Source: Phytoseiulus persimilis
Taxonomy: Eukaryota > Arthropoda > Arachnida > Mesostigmata > Phytoseiidae
Assembly: GCA_037576195.1 (NCBI GenBank)
Contig: CM075102.1
Span: forward strand, 1,240,001-1,304,000
Length of the DNA stretch: 64,000 nt
Reading direction: 5' to 3'
A model generated the notes under the pieces. It saw only the letters and a program-made list of their open reading frames with translations. It was not told the origin of the DNA and did no database searches. Of the stretch, positions 1-11,512 are shown piece by piece; the stretch's first letter is position 1; each line of letters begins with the position of its first letter. The position numbers and the translations under genes were made by a program.

Positions 1-298
1 AATGGTCGGCGAGCGTTGCTACTTCGAAACTTCGCGGTCGGAGTCAGACGAGCGACCCCGCAAGGAAATATCGCCAACACCACTGCGCGCGGAGACCCTG
101 GTTCAACTTGAGTTTTGGATCTGATTACTTCGCCCTGGAGAAAGGCCCTGGAGTTGCTTCGAGCTCGCGTCTCCGCTCAACCCGCGCGCGGTAGAACAAA
201 ATTCCGAGAAAACTATGCAGCTTGGACCTCTGGTAAATTAGTTTAGCGGGACGCCATCAATCTTGAATTTCGCCTGAAAATGGATCATTACCTTGAAG

Positions 299-3200
299 GT
301 GAGGCACGCGATACAGCAGGCGGGGTTTCAACGAACCAAGAGAGGTTACAACCGACTCCGTCTCGCGGTTCTCGAGGAGATCCAACAGCAACATCAGAAC
401 GAGCCCACGGATCCATATTTTCCGTTTCAGTGGTACCTAGTAAGTGATCCCCTCTCTGACTTCAAATCACTCCGCCAATGATCACGGAACATTCCGAGCT
501 TGATTACGTCCGAGCCGAGTTATCTTCGGATCGATGTTCGAATACTCACCGGGAAAATCCTTTTCAGAAAAATATAGGGCAAAACGGTGGCAAGCCCCGT
601 CTAGATCTCAACGTTGAAGCCGCTTGGGCCCAAGGTTCACGGGGAAAAATGTCACCACAGCTATCATGGATGACGGCGTAGACTACATGCATCCCGATCT
701 GCGAGACAACTACGTAGGTTATTTGGACGCGGGGAAAAAGAACTGTTACATTGTGGAGATCTCCGAGGAGAACTCCGACAAACCATGAGCATCCTCGTTG
801 ACGGGCAGTCTTCTTTTCCACGGCCTTCCTCCGGAGGCCTTGGGGCAATCGGGGAGCCCTGAAATGGCCCTCTCTCATGGGCAGGCCATATCCAATAGAC
901 GGGCACATCGGAAGAATTTGGAAATAGCCACGCTCCTTCTTCAAGAATGCTCACGGTAGTTGTGCAGATTCATTGGCGAATCAATACGAGTCTGAATGGA
1001 TTCACTCTCACTGATTGCAGAACGCACGGGCATCGTACGACTTCTCAGGGAACGATCCATTCCCTTATCCTCGATACACCGACGACTGGTTCAACTCACA
1101 CGGAACCCGTTGCGCTGGCGAAGTGGCAGCCAAGCGAGACAACGGCGTCTGCGGTGTCGGCGTCGCCTATAACTCGAAGGTAAGTTACCCGAGTTTCCAC
1201 GATCAGCGCTCAACAAGGGCTTTTGTTAGAGCTCTGTTCTGAGAACGCCAGATGGGAGTTACTCGAACTGACCCAGAGCTTGTCATGCAGGTCGCGGGGA
1301 TCCGAATGCTGGACCAACCCTACATGACCGATTTGATTGAAGCGAACTCCATGGGTCATGAGCCCAACCTCATCGACATCTACTCTGCCTCGTGGGGACC
1401 GACCGATGACGGCAAAACGGTCGACGGTCCTCGCAACGCCACGATGAGAGCGATCGTACGAGGAGTCAACGAGGTGAGTGCCGAGGTTATGCCTTCAATC
1501 TGCTCGATCGAAGCTGGATCACCTCCGCTGCAAGCTGAGACTTTACCACGAATCGAGCGGGGTGGGGTGTTTGTCTAGCTGGGTTTATTGCTGGCTGGCG
1601 TGAGGTCGTTTCCAGCTGTCTCAGTTGGACGGGACCCGACGAGGACGGGTTCGAGCAGGGTGCTACCGGGGTTGGATTTCCACTTTGCACGTGCTCCACA
1701 ACAAATTTGCTGAAAGCGCACGCGTTCTCTAAGCTCTACAATGTTTGGGGATCAGAATTGAATTTCGCCAAATTAGGCGACCATACCAGAATCGAACGAC
1801 CCGAGGCGCCAAGTCGCAAGCCATTCCGATGAGTTTTCTAAGCGGATCATATCAAGGATTTCGCGCCACGGCTCGCCCTAGTCTGCGGACTGTAATCGAG
1901 CGCGTTTCCGATGGCAATCATCCCAGACTTGTTTCCAACCATCGTAGCGGCAGGGGAGAGGAATCATGCTCGGAATCAACGGACTAGATGCTTCTTGCAG
2001 CGATTGAAAGATGATCATACACGAGGCGGAGGTGAGCGAAGCTCTCGCCACACCGGCGGAACGAGTCTCGCTCCTCCGCATGCTGGGAAAAAACAAGTTG
2101 CGGCCGCAGAACCGAGTGACGCCGGTTCGCAGAATCGACGAACGCCGCCCCCGAGCATAGCGAACTCTAGAGCCCCGTCCGGAAGGTCATTATAGCTGCT
2201 AGCCAGAAACCGCACTCCGACGGCAGCGCGAACACTGTCGCAACGAGAATTCTCTGAGCAAGGAGGGCGAAGGAGGCACAGAACACTTAACGTTTCCGGA
2301 AGATTCCGAGATCCCGACCGTTTGAACTCGAGAGATTCTTCCCTTGGCAGCAGTCCCTCTTGTGGCGTACGGCACAGGCCGTAGCGCAGAGAGTCTTGCT
2401 ACACACACCCAACGGAACCAAAAGCACAACTACACACAACACGTTCATCAGATCGAGTTGACGTTGGGTGCTCAGACGGCCAACGACAACGACACGAGTC
2501 TAGACTTCAGTGTGTTTATTCCCTTGCATTATCATCATTGAATCAGTTACTCAGGGGAGCATTTCCGGTGGAATAAAGTCAGGAGTGGTTGCGCACAAGA
2601 CCCAGCTCCAGTCGATGATCCGCGGTCTCCGCTTGGTCGGAGCGCAGAGGACGCGCCAGAAGCGACAGCGACAAGATTGTCGCTGCGAGCGGTCATGGCT
2701 GGAGCGAACACAACGTCGACGTTCGTCAAAGAGTGCGCAACCACGCGGTTACAGTACTTCGGAGTTTTCCTTTTCGAGGTAGTTCAACTAGTGTGGGCCA
2801 CAAAATTGGTGTCAGAAGATTCCTTGTTACCCCGCCCGAAAGAACCCTCTTCGGCATCAGGTGCGAAACCGCAGCCCTTGCGATTCTCAACATCCTCCAA
2901 CTGCACATGCATCCAGTCGGCGGTTAACCCTAACGTATAGGGCCGCACAAAAAATCGGACTGAGCTCTGTGTCCAGGGCTGATCTCCCTGTTCACTCTTC
3001 GAAATCGCCCGAACCCCAGCGGCGTTCATCCCAGACTGAAACATTTTCTCAGCATCAGCAGAAATCCGGTGTACAACGGATTTCAAGCAGCCATGAGCGA
3101 AGGAAACCGAAATCCGAGCTCCCCTCCAGAAGAACATGGAGACGTTCCAGCAACGACAGACGGTGACACCGACAACCAGCCGGAGGTATCACCTAGAAAT

Positions 3201-6200
3201 GAACCAGTTCAAGACGAACAACCTTGTCACTCCCCAATGAAGCCCTTCAGAAGCTTCAGAACAGCGACTGTAGGAAGCAGTGACGAAGATTCGTTCATCG
3301 ATAATTCAATACAAGGGCAAAATCGGTCAACCCTTCAAGCACCGCAGAGGCCACGAACTGGTCTCACAAATAGACCACAGACGCTCCCACTCGATCAGCT
3401 AAGAACTCCAGAGCAGCAAGTGAACACTACGGCATCAGCCTTCGCTGGATTGGCTATCGATTCTCCTAGACGGGAGCGATTTTGCGGCCAAGTGCAACAA
3501 GACTTCAACCCCCATGATCAGAGGGAGTCCCAGGTAGGCTTCACACTTACAACAACTCCTGGGATGCAACCGATCACGGCAATGCACGCCCAACCACCGG
3601 TCGCTAAGCCATTATCGATTGATAAAATTCAGAGAAGACTCAAGCACTTACGATGCCGCATAAATGTATTCTTGCAAGAGACTACATCGTTCTACGACGA
3701 AAGAGCAGACAAGCGCCAATCCTTTTCCAAGGCAGAGGATCTGAGAGATACACTAAACTCGCTCTTGGACCAATGGATTGGAAATATGTCAACCCTGGTT
3801 GATGAGTGCGAAGAAGAACTCGATCTAGATTTCCAAGTGGAAGCAGCGAGAGTCGAAAAAGATTTGAGGGACGCGGTGAGATATCTAAGGGACTTGCGTA
3901 AATTCTTGGTGGACGCACTAAGAAGTGACACGACTGAATCAACATTCGACCAGAACAATCATCATGCCGTCCTTAAATCTCGAAATGCGACTTTGCAAAA
4001 CCACCGGACTTCAGATCCACAAATACAACCTCCAGAAGATTGGAGATCATCAACCAGGAGAGAGAAACCCACGAATGGCGGCGAGCCAGATATCGTACTG
4101 GGAGCGGATAACCATCTCAGCATAACGAAAACCTCTCAGAACTCATCACAGCCTTATCACGAACAACGCGTGATGGAAAATCCGCCGAGTCAACTCCAGA
4201 ACCTGAGGTTATCACAGCAGGCACCAACTCCACCATACCCGCATCCGCCTGGTTGGCGAACCCCTATGGCTCCACCGGCGGAAGACCCATCGAATTTTCT
4301 CCCAAAGCTTTCGAAGAGCTTGAGGATGCCAAGATTCAGTGGGAATGTTCGAGACTATCGTCGTTTCATCAACACATTCAATCTCTTTGTCCATGACCGT
4401 CAAATCTCGGATCTTCAAAAAATACTGTTACTTCAAGAATCCATTGTCAGGGCGTGCCCACCAGTGTGTAAAACATCTAGATCTAAGTGCTGAGAACTAT
4501 ACAATGATGAGGCAGATCCTGGAAAATCACTTCGGAGATGAAAGCCTAGCAGAGGACAGTCATCTACGTGCGCTGGATCGTATCCTATCATCCGGAGGTG
4601 AAATCAGAGACGATAAGTTACCCAATTTGTCAGCTCGATCGCACAGCACATACTAGCGCTAATTTCCTTAGGCGAAACATACTCCACTTTATCTCCTTCA
4701 TACGCTAACAGAATCTCGACAAATTGAACAGAGTTACACAGCATAAGTTCATGGATGCTTTCAGAGATAAATACAAATTAACACACGCCAGCAAGCTCGA
4801 AGCGTTGATGCTATTCCTAGAACAAGAATCCCGTACTGTTGAACAGCTTTCAGCAAGCCGAAACGCTGGTCGGAGACCAGACCAGTCGCCACTGCAGGGT
4901 CACAACAAAGCCGACAACCAGCATGGCAACCGAAACCAGTTCTACTACCAGTCACACAAGAATTCAGGCTCAGGCCAGCATTCGACTTCGTACAAGAACA
5001 CCACAAACACCTTCCACGTTGCCTCTCAATCAGCAACAACGCCAAGCAGAGGGACTCCAGAACAACCGCAAAGGAAGCAGACAGTCAGTTGTGTTCTCTG
5101 TGAGGGAGACCATCCACCTTACCGATGCACCGCATCACTGTCTCATCAGGAGCGGAAGGAGCGCGTTCTAGCAGCCAACGCTTGTCTCAAATGCCTCAAA
5201 CTTAACCATGAAGCGAAAAGCTGTAAGGAATCCTTCAGGAAAACATGCCGTTTTTGTCAAGGCAAACATTACTCCATCATTTGCTCTAAAGCACCAGTTG
5301 ATATGTTCGAAAAGAAACCCAAAGTGTCCATAGTCAATCTGAAGACTGAGACTAGCGATCACTCAACCTTCCTGTGGACAGCTCATGTCTACGCGGAAGT
5401 AGATGATAGAAGAGTTATGTGTAGAATACTGATAGACCCCGGATCTCAGTCATCCCACATAACACACGCGATGGTCAAGAGACTCAACTCTGCACCGAAG
5501 TCTCACATCGATATGGCGATGTCTACAGCCGGTGGGAGAGTAACCAACATATATAATTGCGGCGTCCACAAGATCACCCTCCGCAGCAGATTCGATGAGA
5601 AGAAAGCGCTAGAACTCACAGCCATCGAACTAAATTGCCTCTCGCGAGCCAAATTTCCAACTTTAAATGAGAACTTCGGTCTACAACCTATAGCGGATCA
5701 AACTGGCGAGGAGGAATCCGAATGGGTAGATGTTCTGCTCGGCACGCAAAATATGGCTCGAATAGAATTCTCCGATCCACGATGCTTCAATGACATCTTC
5801 GCATTCCATTCAATGTTCGGCTGGATTATAGGAGGAACTACCGACTCAGCAACGGGCTCAGGTCAGTTGGAACAATTCTGTGGATTTGAGATCGTTCAAC
5901 GGGCATCCCCCTACTACCACTTCCACCGTCAAACACAAAGGAGAGTGAAACCACGGTCGTGGAACAAGCAGAGGAGTCTGAGGAGATGGCAACAGAATCG
6001 CGGAGAAAGCTACAAACTCTGAACGATCTACGAATTCTCTGGCTCTCGGAAGATGTCGGTTTTCACGAAGAAGCAAGCGAGCAGAAAGAAGAGGAGCACG
6101 AATTTGAGAAAGCATTCGTGGACAATTTCAGAAGGAATCTGTCCCGCGATGAGACTGGGCGCTACATAATCCGACTTCCCCTCAGGGACAATGTTCGGTC

Positions 6201-9200
6201 TCTGGGAGACAATCGGAACTTATCTCTGTCAAGGCTACACTCTTTCCTGAACAAGCTCATGAAGGACCCGGTCAAGCTCGAGGCAGTCGACACGGAATTT
6301 AAGAAGCTGCTAGACATGAATTTCATCGAATATGCCGAACCTAGGAAACCTGACCAACTAGCACATTATCTGCCGGTGCAAGCAGTTTTCAAGCCAAAAC
6401 CCGACGATCCCCTGCTGTTGAAAACGAGAATCGTGAAGGATGCCAGCGCCAGAAGATCCAACGAGCCAGGTCTGAACGATGTGCTCCATCAGGGTCCAAA
6501 CATGCTGCCCGATATAACTCAAATCATTCTCAGATTCAGGCAACACAGGTTTGCACTGACTGCCGACATTGAAGCTGCTTTTCAACAATTCAAAATTGCA
6601 AAAGAAGACAGAACCCTCTTGAGATTCCTGTGGCCGATAGGAATCGCCACGAACCCAGAAGCAAAATCAAAGAGCTTTGGGCGACTCGGCTCGATTTTGG
6701 ATTGATCTCTAGTCCATCACTGTTCTGCCTAGGGCTACGGCTACACCTGGAGAAAGCGGAACAACAGTATCCGGAACAAGTGAAATTCATCAAGGAGATT
6801 GCAAGAGACTTCTTCATGGACGATCTGTGTTTTGGCGCCAAATCTATCGATGAAGCTAAGCAGAAAATCAAACTCCTATTCGACATACTCGGAGATGGGC
6901 ACTTTCCTTTAAGAAAATGGTCGTCGAATAGCGTGGTATTAGGGGATTTCATCAAAGAAATATCCCCCGTTCCTGACCCTATCATCTCCATGAATCGAAC
7001 TGACGGAAAATTCCTTGGGGTTCCATGGGACCAATCCACCGACACGATTTCTGTCTCCATCAATAAGGCAGTCAAAGAATTGAAGTCAGGTGAATCGTCC
7101 AAAAGAAGACTTCTCACAGGAGTCGCATCGATTTATGACCCGCTCAATTTACTGGGGCCTACAACGGTCAATGGACGTGTTTTGCTACAAGCTTGTTGGA
7201 AGTCGAAAATTCCTGGGACACTCCCCTCAACGAGTCTCACACAGCTCGATACGAAGAATTCATTGGATTGCTTGGAAGAACAAGAGGTGTTTAGATCGAG
7301 AGATACATGAGCTCGACAAAAGAGCCGTCGCTGGAAAGACAACTGCACATTTTCAGCGATGCGAGTTTGACGGCCTACGGTTGTGTCTCATACCTTAGAG
7401 AAACATTCGAACATTCGGAGCCCGAAGTTTCTTTCGTGATGGCAAAAGCGAAAGTCGCGCCGGTGAGACCGATGACGATACACAGGCTCGAATTACTGGC
7501 AGCATTACTCGCAGCTCGGCTTCTAGAAGTTCTACGTTCGAGCCTGGATCTCAGGATAGATTCAGTTCATCTCTACACAGACAATACAAGTGTTCTTGGC
7601 TGGGTGAACTCGAAACCCGAAAAATGGAAAGCATACGTGGCAAATCGCATAAGAAGGATTCACGCGCTGACCGAAGGTGTAACCTGGAATTTCGTGCCGA
7701 CACAATCGAACCCCGCGGACATAATCTCGCGCGGCAAAGATATTTCGATTCCGGAAAACAATAAGCTCTGGCTCCAGGGCCCCTCATGGCTTTTGCTCAA
7801 AGAGAGAACTCTGCTTGGATTGCACCCGCTGGAATCAGGTTTCCACAACTCAGAAGGGAAACTGTTCGACGCCGAACGGAAGCCAACAGTCTCGACCTGC
7901 ATGAATTCTACCAAAGGCTCGATACAGAGAGAAATTTTCTTCGAGAACCTCTTCTCGAGTTGGACAAAGGCCATTCGCTTTTGGGCTTTCATGAAACGGT
8001 TAAAGACGAAGGCTCAGGCGGCAAGAGCCAGAGTGGAGAGCGGGTCCAAATATGACTCAAAATCGGAAACAAAGCGATCGAAATTGATTAGTCCAGAAGA
8101 GATGATCGCAGCTCGCTTAGAGCTCATAAAGCTAATCCAAGAAACATACTTCGGAGAAGAATACCGCTCCCAATGCAAGAAAATCAAACAAACGAGTCCG
8201 TTGTATCAATACAATCCATTCTTGGACCAGGAAAATTTGATCAGAAGTAGAACAAGACTCGAGAGATCAAGCGACTTGACGGTCAACCAGAGATTTCCGA
8301 TAATTCTCCCGTCGGACTGCAATCTGTCGAAGCTGATTGTCAAAGATATCCATGAGAACAAAAATTTCCATACCGGCGGAATCGCAGCAACGCTGCACAT
8401 CCTCCGTCAGGACTATTTAATAATTCATGCCAGGAAGTTAACTCAGCAACTGATAAAGTCCTGTCCTACATGCAAAATTTTTCACAACGAAGCAGCTTCG
8501 CTGCCCATCGCGCCACTACCACAGTTCCGCATTGAGAAAGCTCCGCCATTCTACCATACGGGATGCGATTTCGCAGGACCCGTCAGGTATAAGAAGGAAT
8601 CGGGAGAAATAGCGAAAAGTTATTTCCTTCTATTTACGTGCGCCGTCACGAGAAGCGTACATATCGAGTTGACTACAGACCTATCAACGGTAGAAGTGCT
8701 GGGGGCACTCCAGAAGTTCATAAATCGCTACCCAACAGTGAGAACTATTACATCCGACAACGGTCTCTCATTTCAACGTGCGGCGAAAGAACTGCAGCTC
8801 ATCTACGAACACATTAAAGATGGCGACATCAGAAGATGGTTGGCTGACTCGTTCATCTCATGGCAATTCATAACGCCCACCGCAGCCTGGATGGGCGGAT
8901 GGTGGGAAAGATTGGTTCAGAGCGTGAAAAAACCCTTGAGAAAGGTTCTGGGATCGGCGATCCCGCACTTCCGCGATCTCGAGATTATAATGAGCGGCAT
9001 CGAAGCGATGATCAATTCTCGTCCGATCACTACAGTTGCTTCAGGAGCTGATGAAATGGAAGCTTTAAGCCCATCAAATCTACTATACGGCATCAAAGGC
9101 GACACCATTCTCCCTCAGCATAGCCTAACACCACTCAAAGCAAGCGATGCTGACAAGATCGTTTTCTCGAAGCGTTGGAAATACCAACAACGTATCCTAA

Positions 9201-11512
9201 ACTCATTTTGGAAGAGATTCCAAGGCGAGTACATCTGTTTTCTCAAAGGAGCCCACAAGCAGCCCAACTGGAAAACCAATCCAATCAAGGTCGGCGATAT
9301 TTGCTTGTTGGAAGACACCTCTAACAACAGAGGCCTGTGGCCACTATGTAGAGTGACGGCACTCCCAGAAAACACATCTCCAGCCAATGCGAGGTCTTGC
9401 ACCATCTTAACTTCCAGAGGACAGGTGCTGAAACGTCCAATAAAAAAACTGTATCCGATTGAAAGGTCGGACTGAATTCTCAAATTCGCAATCTTCACCC
9501 GCGTTTCGGGGAAGTATTCCCGGTTGGGATCAGTCCGATCCTCGGTTCTAATTCCGGCAGTCGGAATTCCCGGGGGGTCTGTGGCGTACGGCACAGGCCG
9601 TAGCGCAGAGAGTCTTGCTACACACACCCAACGGAACCAAAAGCACAACTACACACAACACGTTCATCAGATCGAGTTGACGTTGGGTGCTCAGACGGCC
9701 AACGACAACGACACGAGTCTAGACTTCAGTGTGTTTATTCCCTTGCATTATCATCATTGAATCAGTTACTCAGGGGAGCATTTCCGGTGGAATAAAGTCA
9801 GGAGTGGTTGCGCACAAGACCCAGCTCCAGTCGATGATCCGCGGTCTCCGCTTGGTCGGAGCGCAGAGGACGCGCCAGAAGCGACAGCGACAAGATTGTC
9901 GCTGCGAGCGGTCATGGCTGGAGCGAACACAACGTCGACGTTCGTCAAAGAGTGCGCAACCACGCGGTTACAGTACTTCGGAGTTTTCCTTTTCGAGGTA
10001 GTCCAACTAGTGTGGGCCACACCTCTCATCACGTCGATGGACATCACACTCACCTCGTATTCCAGGGTCGCCACGGGCTCGGTAACATCTACGTCTGGGC
10101 CTCCGGCGATGGGGGTGAGGAGGACGATTGCAATTGCGACGGATATGCGGCCTCAATGTGGACTGTGAGCATAAACTCCGCGATCAATAACGGCGAGAAC
10201 GCTCATTATGATGAGAGCTGCTCGTCCACCCTTGCTTCGACCTTTTCCAACGGGGCGAAAGACCCGCATACCGGAGTCGTAAGTATGACTGAAAGAGGAG
10301 CGCTGAATCTGCTCATCCGTCGGTAGTTGGGACGCCAACGAAGAAAGTGATCAGAAAAAGGTCTAGCTCACTACGCTTTCCCACAGGCCACTACCGACCT
10401 GTACGGTAAATGTACAAAGACTCACTCTGGCACGTCTGCGGCAGCTCCGGAGGCCGCGGGCGTTTTCGCGTTAGCGCTCGAAGCGAAGTAAGTCGAGCGC
10501 TCCCGAGAAGTTGCGACAGCTCATGAGAGTCGTTCAGGGCCTGATCTCGTCATTCTAATCACGAACCTGATTCCGCAGTCCCCAGCTCTCGTGGCGAGAC
10601 ATCCAGCATTTGACGGTTCTGACTTCGAAGAGGAACTCCCTGTACGATGCCAAAAATCGCTTTCATTGGAAGATGAACGGGGTGGGATTGGAATTCAACC
10701 ACCTGTTCGGCTACGGCGTCATGGACGCCGGAGCGATGGTCGCTCTCGCGAAGGAATGGAAAACCGTCCCGCCCCGATATCACTGCGAGGCTGGTTCGAT
10801 CCGGTCCCCGAAGTAAGAACCAAAAATGACAGGATGAGTAAATCCTTGGATCGATCGGGTGGGGATGTGTGATGCTATCGCAGACCGAGGGAACTCCGCT
10901 CATCGGCGGGATCGTTTCTTTCGCAGGAAATTCACCACCAACCAGTCTGTGATCCTAGAAATTGAAACTACGGCCTGTCAGGGCAAGGAGACTGAGGTCA
11001 ATTACGTAGAACACGTTCAAGCTGTTCTTAGCCTGAATTCTACTCGTCGCGGAGAAGTGACTCTCTACCTGATCTCGCCGTCAGGGACCAGGTACCGATC
11101 GTCTGGAAATCGTCGCAGAGAATATCTCACGGCTCCCTTCGCAACAACTTAGCGATGTCACCAAGCATTCGGTTGGGGCTGAGTCGGGCACGAATCTGAT
11201 CCGTCGTTTGCGTTTTCCAGATCCATGATACTGAGTCGCCGGCCCAACGACGACGATCATCGAGATGGGTTTTCGAAATGGCCGTTCATGACTACTCACA
11301 CTTGGGGCGAGGATCCAAAGGGGAAATGGCGACTCGAGGCTTATATCTCGCAAGAAACTCAGCAAGCGAACCACGGCTGGATACTCGACTGGACTCTTAT
11401 GATCCACGGAACAAAAGAAGCTCCCTACAAAGATCTACCAATCCAGGACGAGAACAGCAAACTGGCCATCGTCAAGAAAGCGCATGAGGATTACATGAAA
11501 AAGAAACATTAG
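299..11512 (+). CDS. amon: Prohormone convertase 2 (amontillado/PCSK2), 5'-partial, nine exons
   Basis: This is a subtilisin-like proprotein convertase that cleaves neuropeptide and hormone precursors at paired basic sites in secretory granules. Exons are about 299-439, 568-713, 1021-1179, 1291-1473, 10066-10278, 10387-10487, 10579-10812, 10927-11091 and 11221-11512 (TAG). All junctions are GT-AG and the reading phases agree. The first exon holds the end of the prodomain with the KRGY maturation site. The triad Asp is in MDDGVDY (exon 2), His in [11 protein letters not shown] (exon 3) and Ser in [13 protein letters not shown] (exon 6). The oxyanion position reads ASGDGG, with Asp instead of the Asn of furin and PC1; this is the family hallmark of PC2. 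The P domain runs from exon 7 to the end ([12 protein letters not shown]). Upstream exons for the signal peptide and most of the prodomain are outside the window. The acceptor at 298/299 is the least certain boundary. The intron 1474-10065 carries a retrotransposon; without it and one target copy it would be about 0.93 kb. Confidence 0.93.
2361..2802 (+). repeat. 5' LTR of the BEL/Pao element
   Basis: The 442-bp repeat matches 9580-10021 except at one base. Short terminal inversions are TGTGG and CCACA. It contains AATAAA at 2572-2577 in the sense orientation of amon, so it carries a potential polyadenylation signal within the host intron. Confidence 0.95.
2807..2820 (+). other. Putative primer binding site of the BEL/Pao element
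   Basis: Five bases after the 5' LTR the sequence reads TGGTGTCAGAAG, starting with the TGG expected to pair with a tRNA 3' CCA end. I could not assign the tRNA. Confidence 0.5.
3069..4656 (+). pseudogene. gag: BEL/Pao gag, N-terminal part, frameshifted
   Basis: A 474-codon open frame starts at 3069 (a second ATG is at 3093) and is rich in Gln, Pro and Ser. It contains a helical stretch around 3620-3920 and then a capsid-like segment ([16 protein letters not shown]). The gag-like reading continues in another frame from about 4440 ([13 protein letters not shown]) to 4656, and again in a third frame from 4724. Two indels therefore split this gag. The product would be the structural polyprotein that packages the RNA into cytoplasmic particles. 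Confidence 0.8.
4724..6022 (+). pseudogene. BEL/Pao gag C-terminus with zinc knuckles, then aspartic protease
   Basis: The 432-codon frame begins inside gag. Three Cys/His clusters lie between about 5090 and 5285 ([40 protein letters not shown]), typical of the nucleic-acid binding part of BEL/Pao polyproteins. A retropepsin-like domain follows with [12 protein letters not shown] around 5430-5462 and LLGTQNM at about 5738. The usual D-S/T-G active-site triplet reads D-P-G, so the Ser/Thr next to the catalytic Asp appears replaced. The frame stops at 6022, while RT coding continues in another frame from about 5960. Confidence 0.85.
5959..7310 (+). pseudogene. BEL/Pao reverse transcriptase, split by a frameshift
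   Basis: RT fingers and palm are encoded from about 6090 to 6690 in one frame ([15 protein letters not shown] holds the first catalytic Asp). They continue from about 6690 to 7300 in another frame, with the catalytic box FMDDLCF near 6816. The box is FMDD rather than YxDD. Both metal-binding Asp residues of the box are present, so the breaks are indels rather than loss of active-site residues. The enzyme would copy the element RNA into cDNA. Confidence 0.88.
7307..9475 (+). CDS. BEL/Pao RNase H and integrase region, open frame of 722 codons
   Basis: This is the only long uninterrupted coding block of the element. RNase H is at the start ([10 protein letters not shown] near 7350, [11 protein letters not shown] near 7575, [11 protein letters not shown] near 7710). 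An integrase with an N-terminal zinc region follows ([11 protein letters not shown] near 8462). Its DDE core has Asp in GCDFAGPV, Asp in TSDNGLSF and Glu in [11 protein letters not shown]. The frame ends at 9475, about 100 bp before the 3' LTR. The start given is the first Met of the frame; in the intact element this would be the C-terminal part of a polyprotein. Confidence 0.85.
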   Translation: MSSTKEPSLERQLHIFSDASLTAYGCVSYLRETFEHSEPEVSFVMAKAKVAPVRPMTIHRLELLAALLAARLLEVLRSSLDLRIDSVHLYTDNTSVLGWVNSKPEKWKAYVANRIRRIHALTEGVTWNFVPTQSNPADIISRGKDISIPENNKLWLQGPSWLLLKERTLLGLHPLESGFHNSEGKLFDAERKPTVSTCMNSTKGSIQREIFFENLFSSWTKAIRFWAFMKRLKTKAQAARARVESGSKYDSKSETKRSKLISPEEMIAARLELIKLIQETYFGEEYRSQCKKIKQTSPLYQYNPFLDQENLIRSRTRLERSSDLTVNQRFPIILPSDCNLSKLIVKDIHENKNFHTGGIAATLHILRQDYLIIHARKLTQQLIKSCPTCKIFHNEAASLPIAPLPQFRIEKAPPFYHTGCDFAGPVRYKKESGEIAKSYFLLFTCAVTRSVHIELTTDLSTVEVLGALQKFINRYPTVRTITSDNGLSFQRAAKELQLIYEHIKDGDIRRWLADSFISWQFITPTAAWMGGWWERLVQSVKKPLRKVLGSAIPHFRDLEIIMSGIEAMINSRPITTVASGADEMEALSPSNLLYGIKGDTILPQHSLTPLKASDADKIVFSKRWKYQQRILNSFWKRFQGEYICFLKGAHKQPNWKTNPIKVGDICLLEDTSNNRGLWPLCRVTALPENTSPANARSCTILTSRGQVLKRPIKKLYPIERSD
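9571..9579 (+). other. Polypurine tract candidate
   Basis: A short G-rich run (cggggggtc) directly precedes the 3' LTR, where the plus-strand primer of LTR elements is expected. Confidence 0.55.
9580..10021 (+). repeat. 3' LTR of the BEL/Pao element
   Basis: 442 bp, one base different from the 5' LTR. AATAAA is at 9791-9796, sense to amon. The target-site copy cctct follows at 10022-10026. Confidence 0.95.

Larger units (their letters stand above)
2361..10021 (+). mobile_element. BEL/Pao LTR retrotransposon inserted in the amon intron
   Basis: The element is 7661 bp with 442-bp LTRs that begin TGTGG and end CCACA. Target duplication cctct is seen at 2356-2360 and 10022-10026. Domain order is gag, zinc knuckles, aspartic protease, RT, RNase H, integrase, which with the RT and IN motifs places it in BEL/Pao. 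It lies in the same orientation as the host gene and ends 44 bp before the splice acceptor at 10065. The two LTRs differ at only one visible position (t at 2784, c at 10003), so the insertion is young. The coding region is nevertheless broken by several frame changes (near 4440, 4640-4720, 5940, 6690 and 7300), so this copy is not autonomous as read, unless the breaks are assembly errors. Confidence 0.95.
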
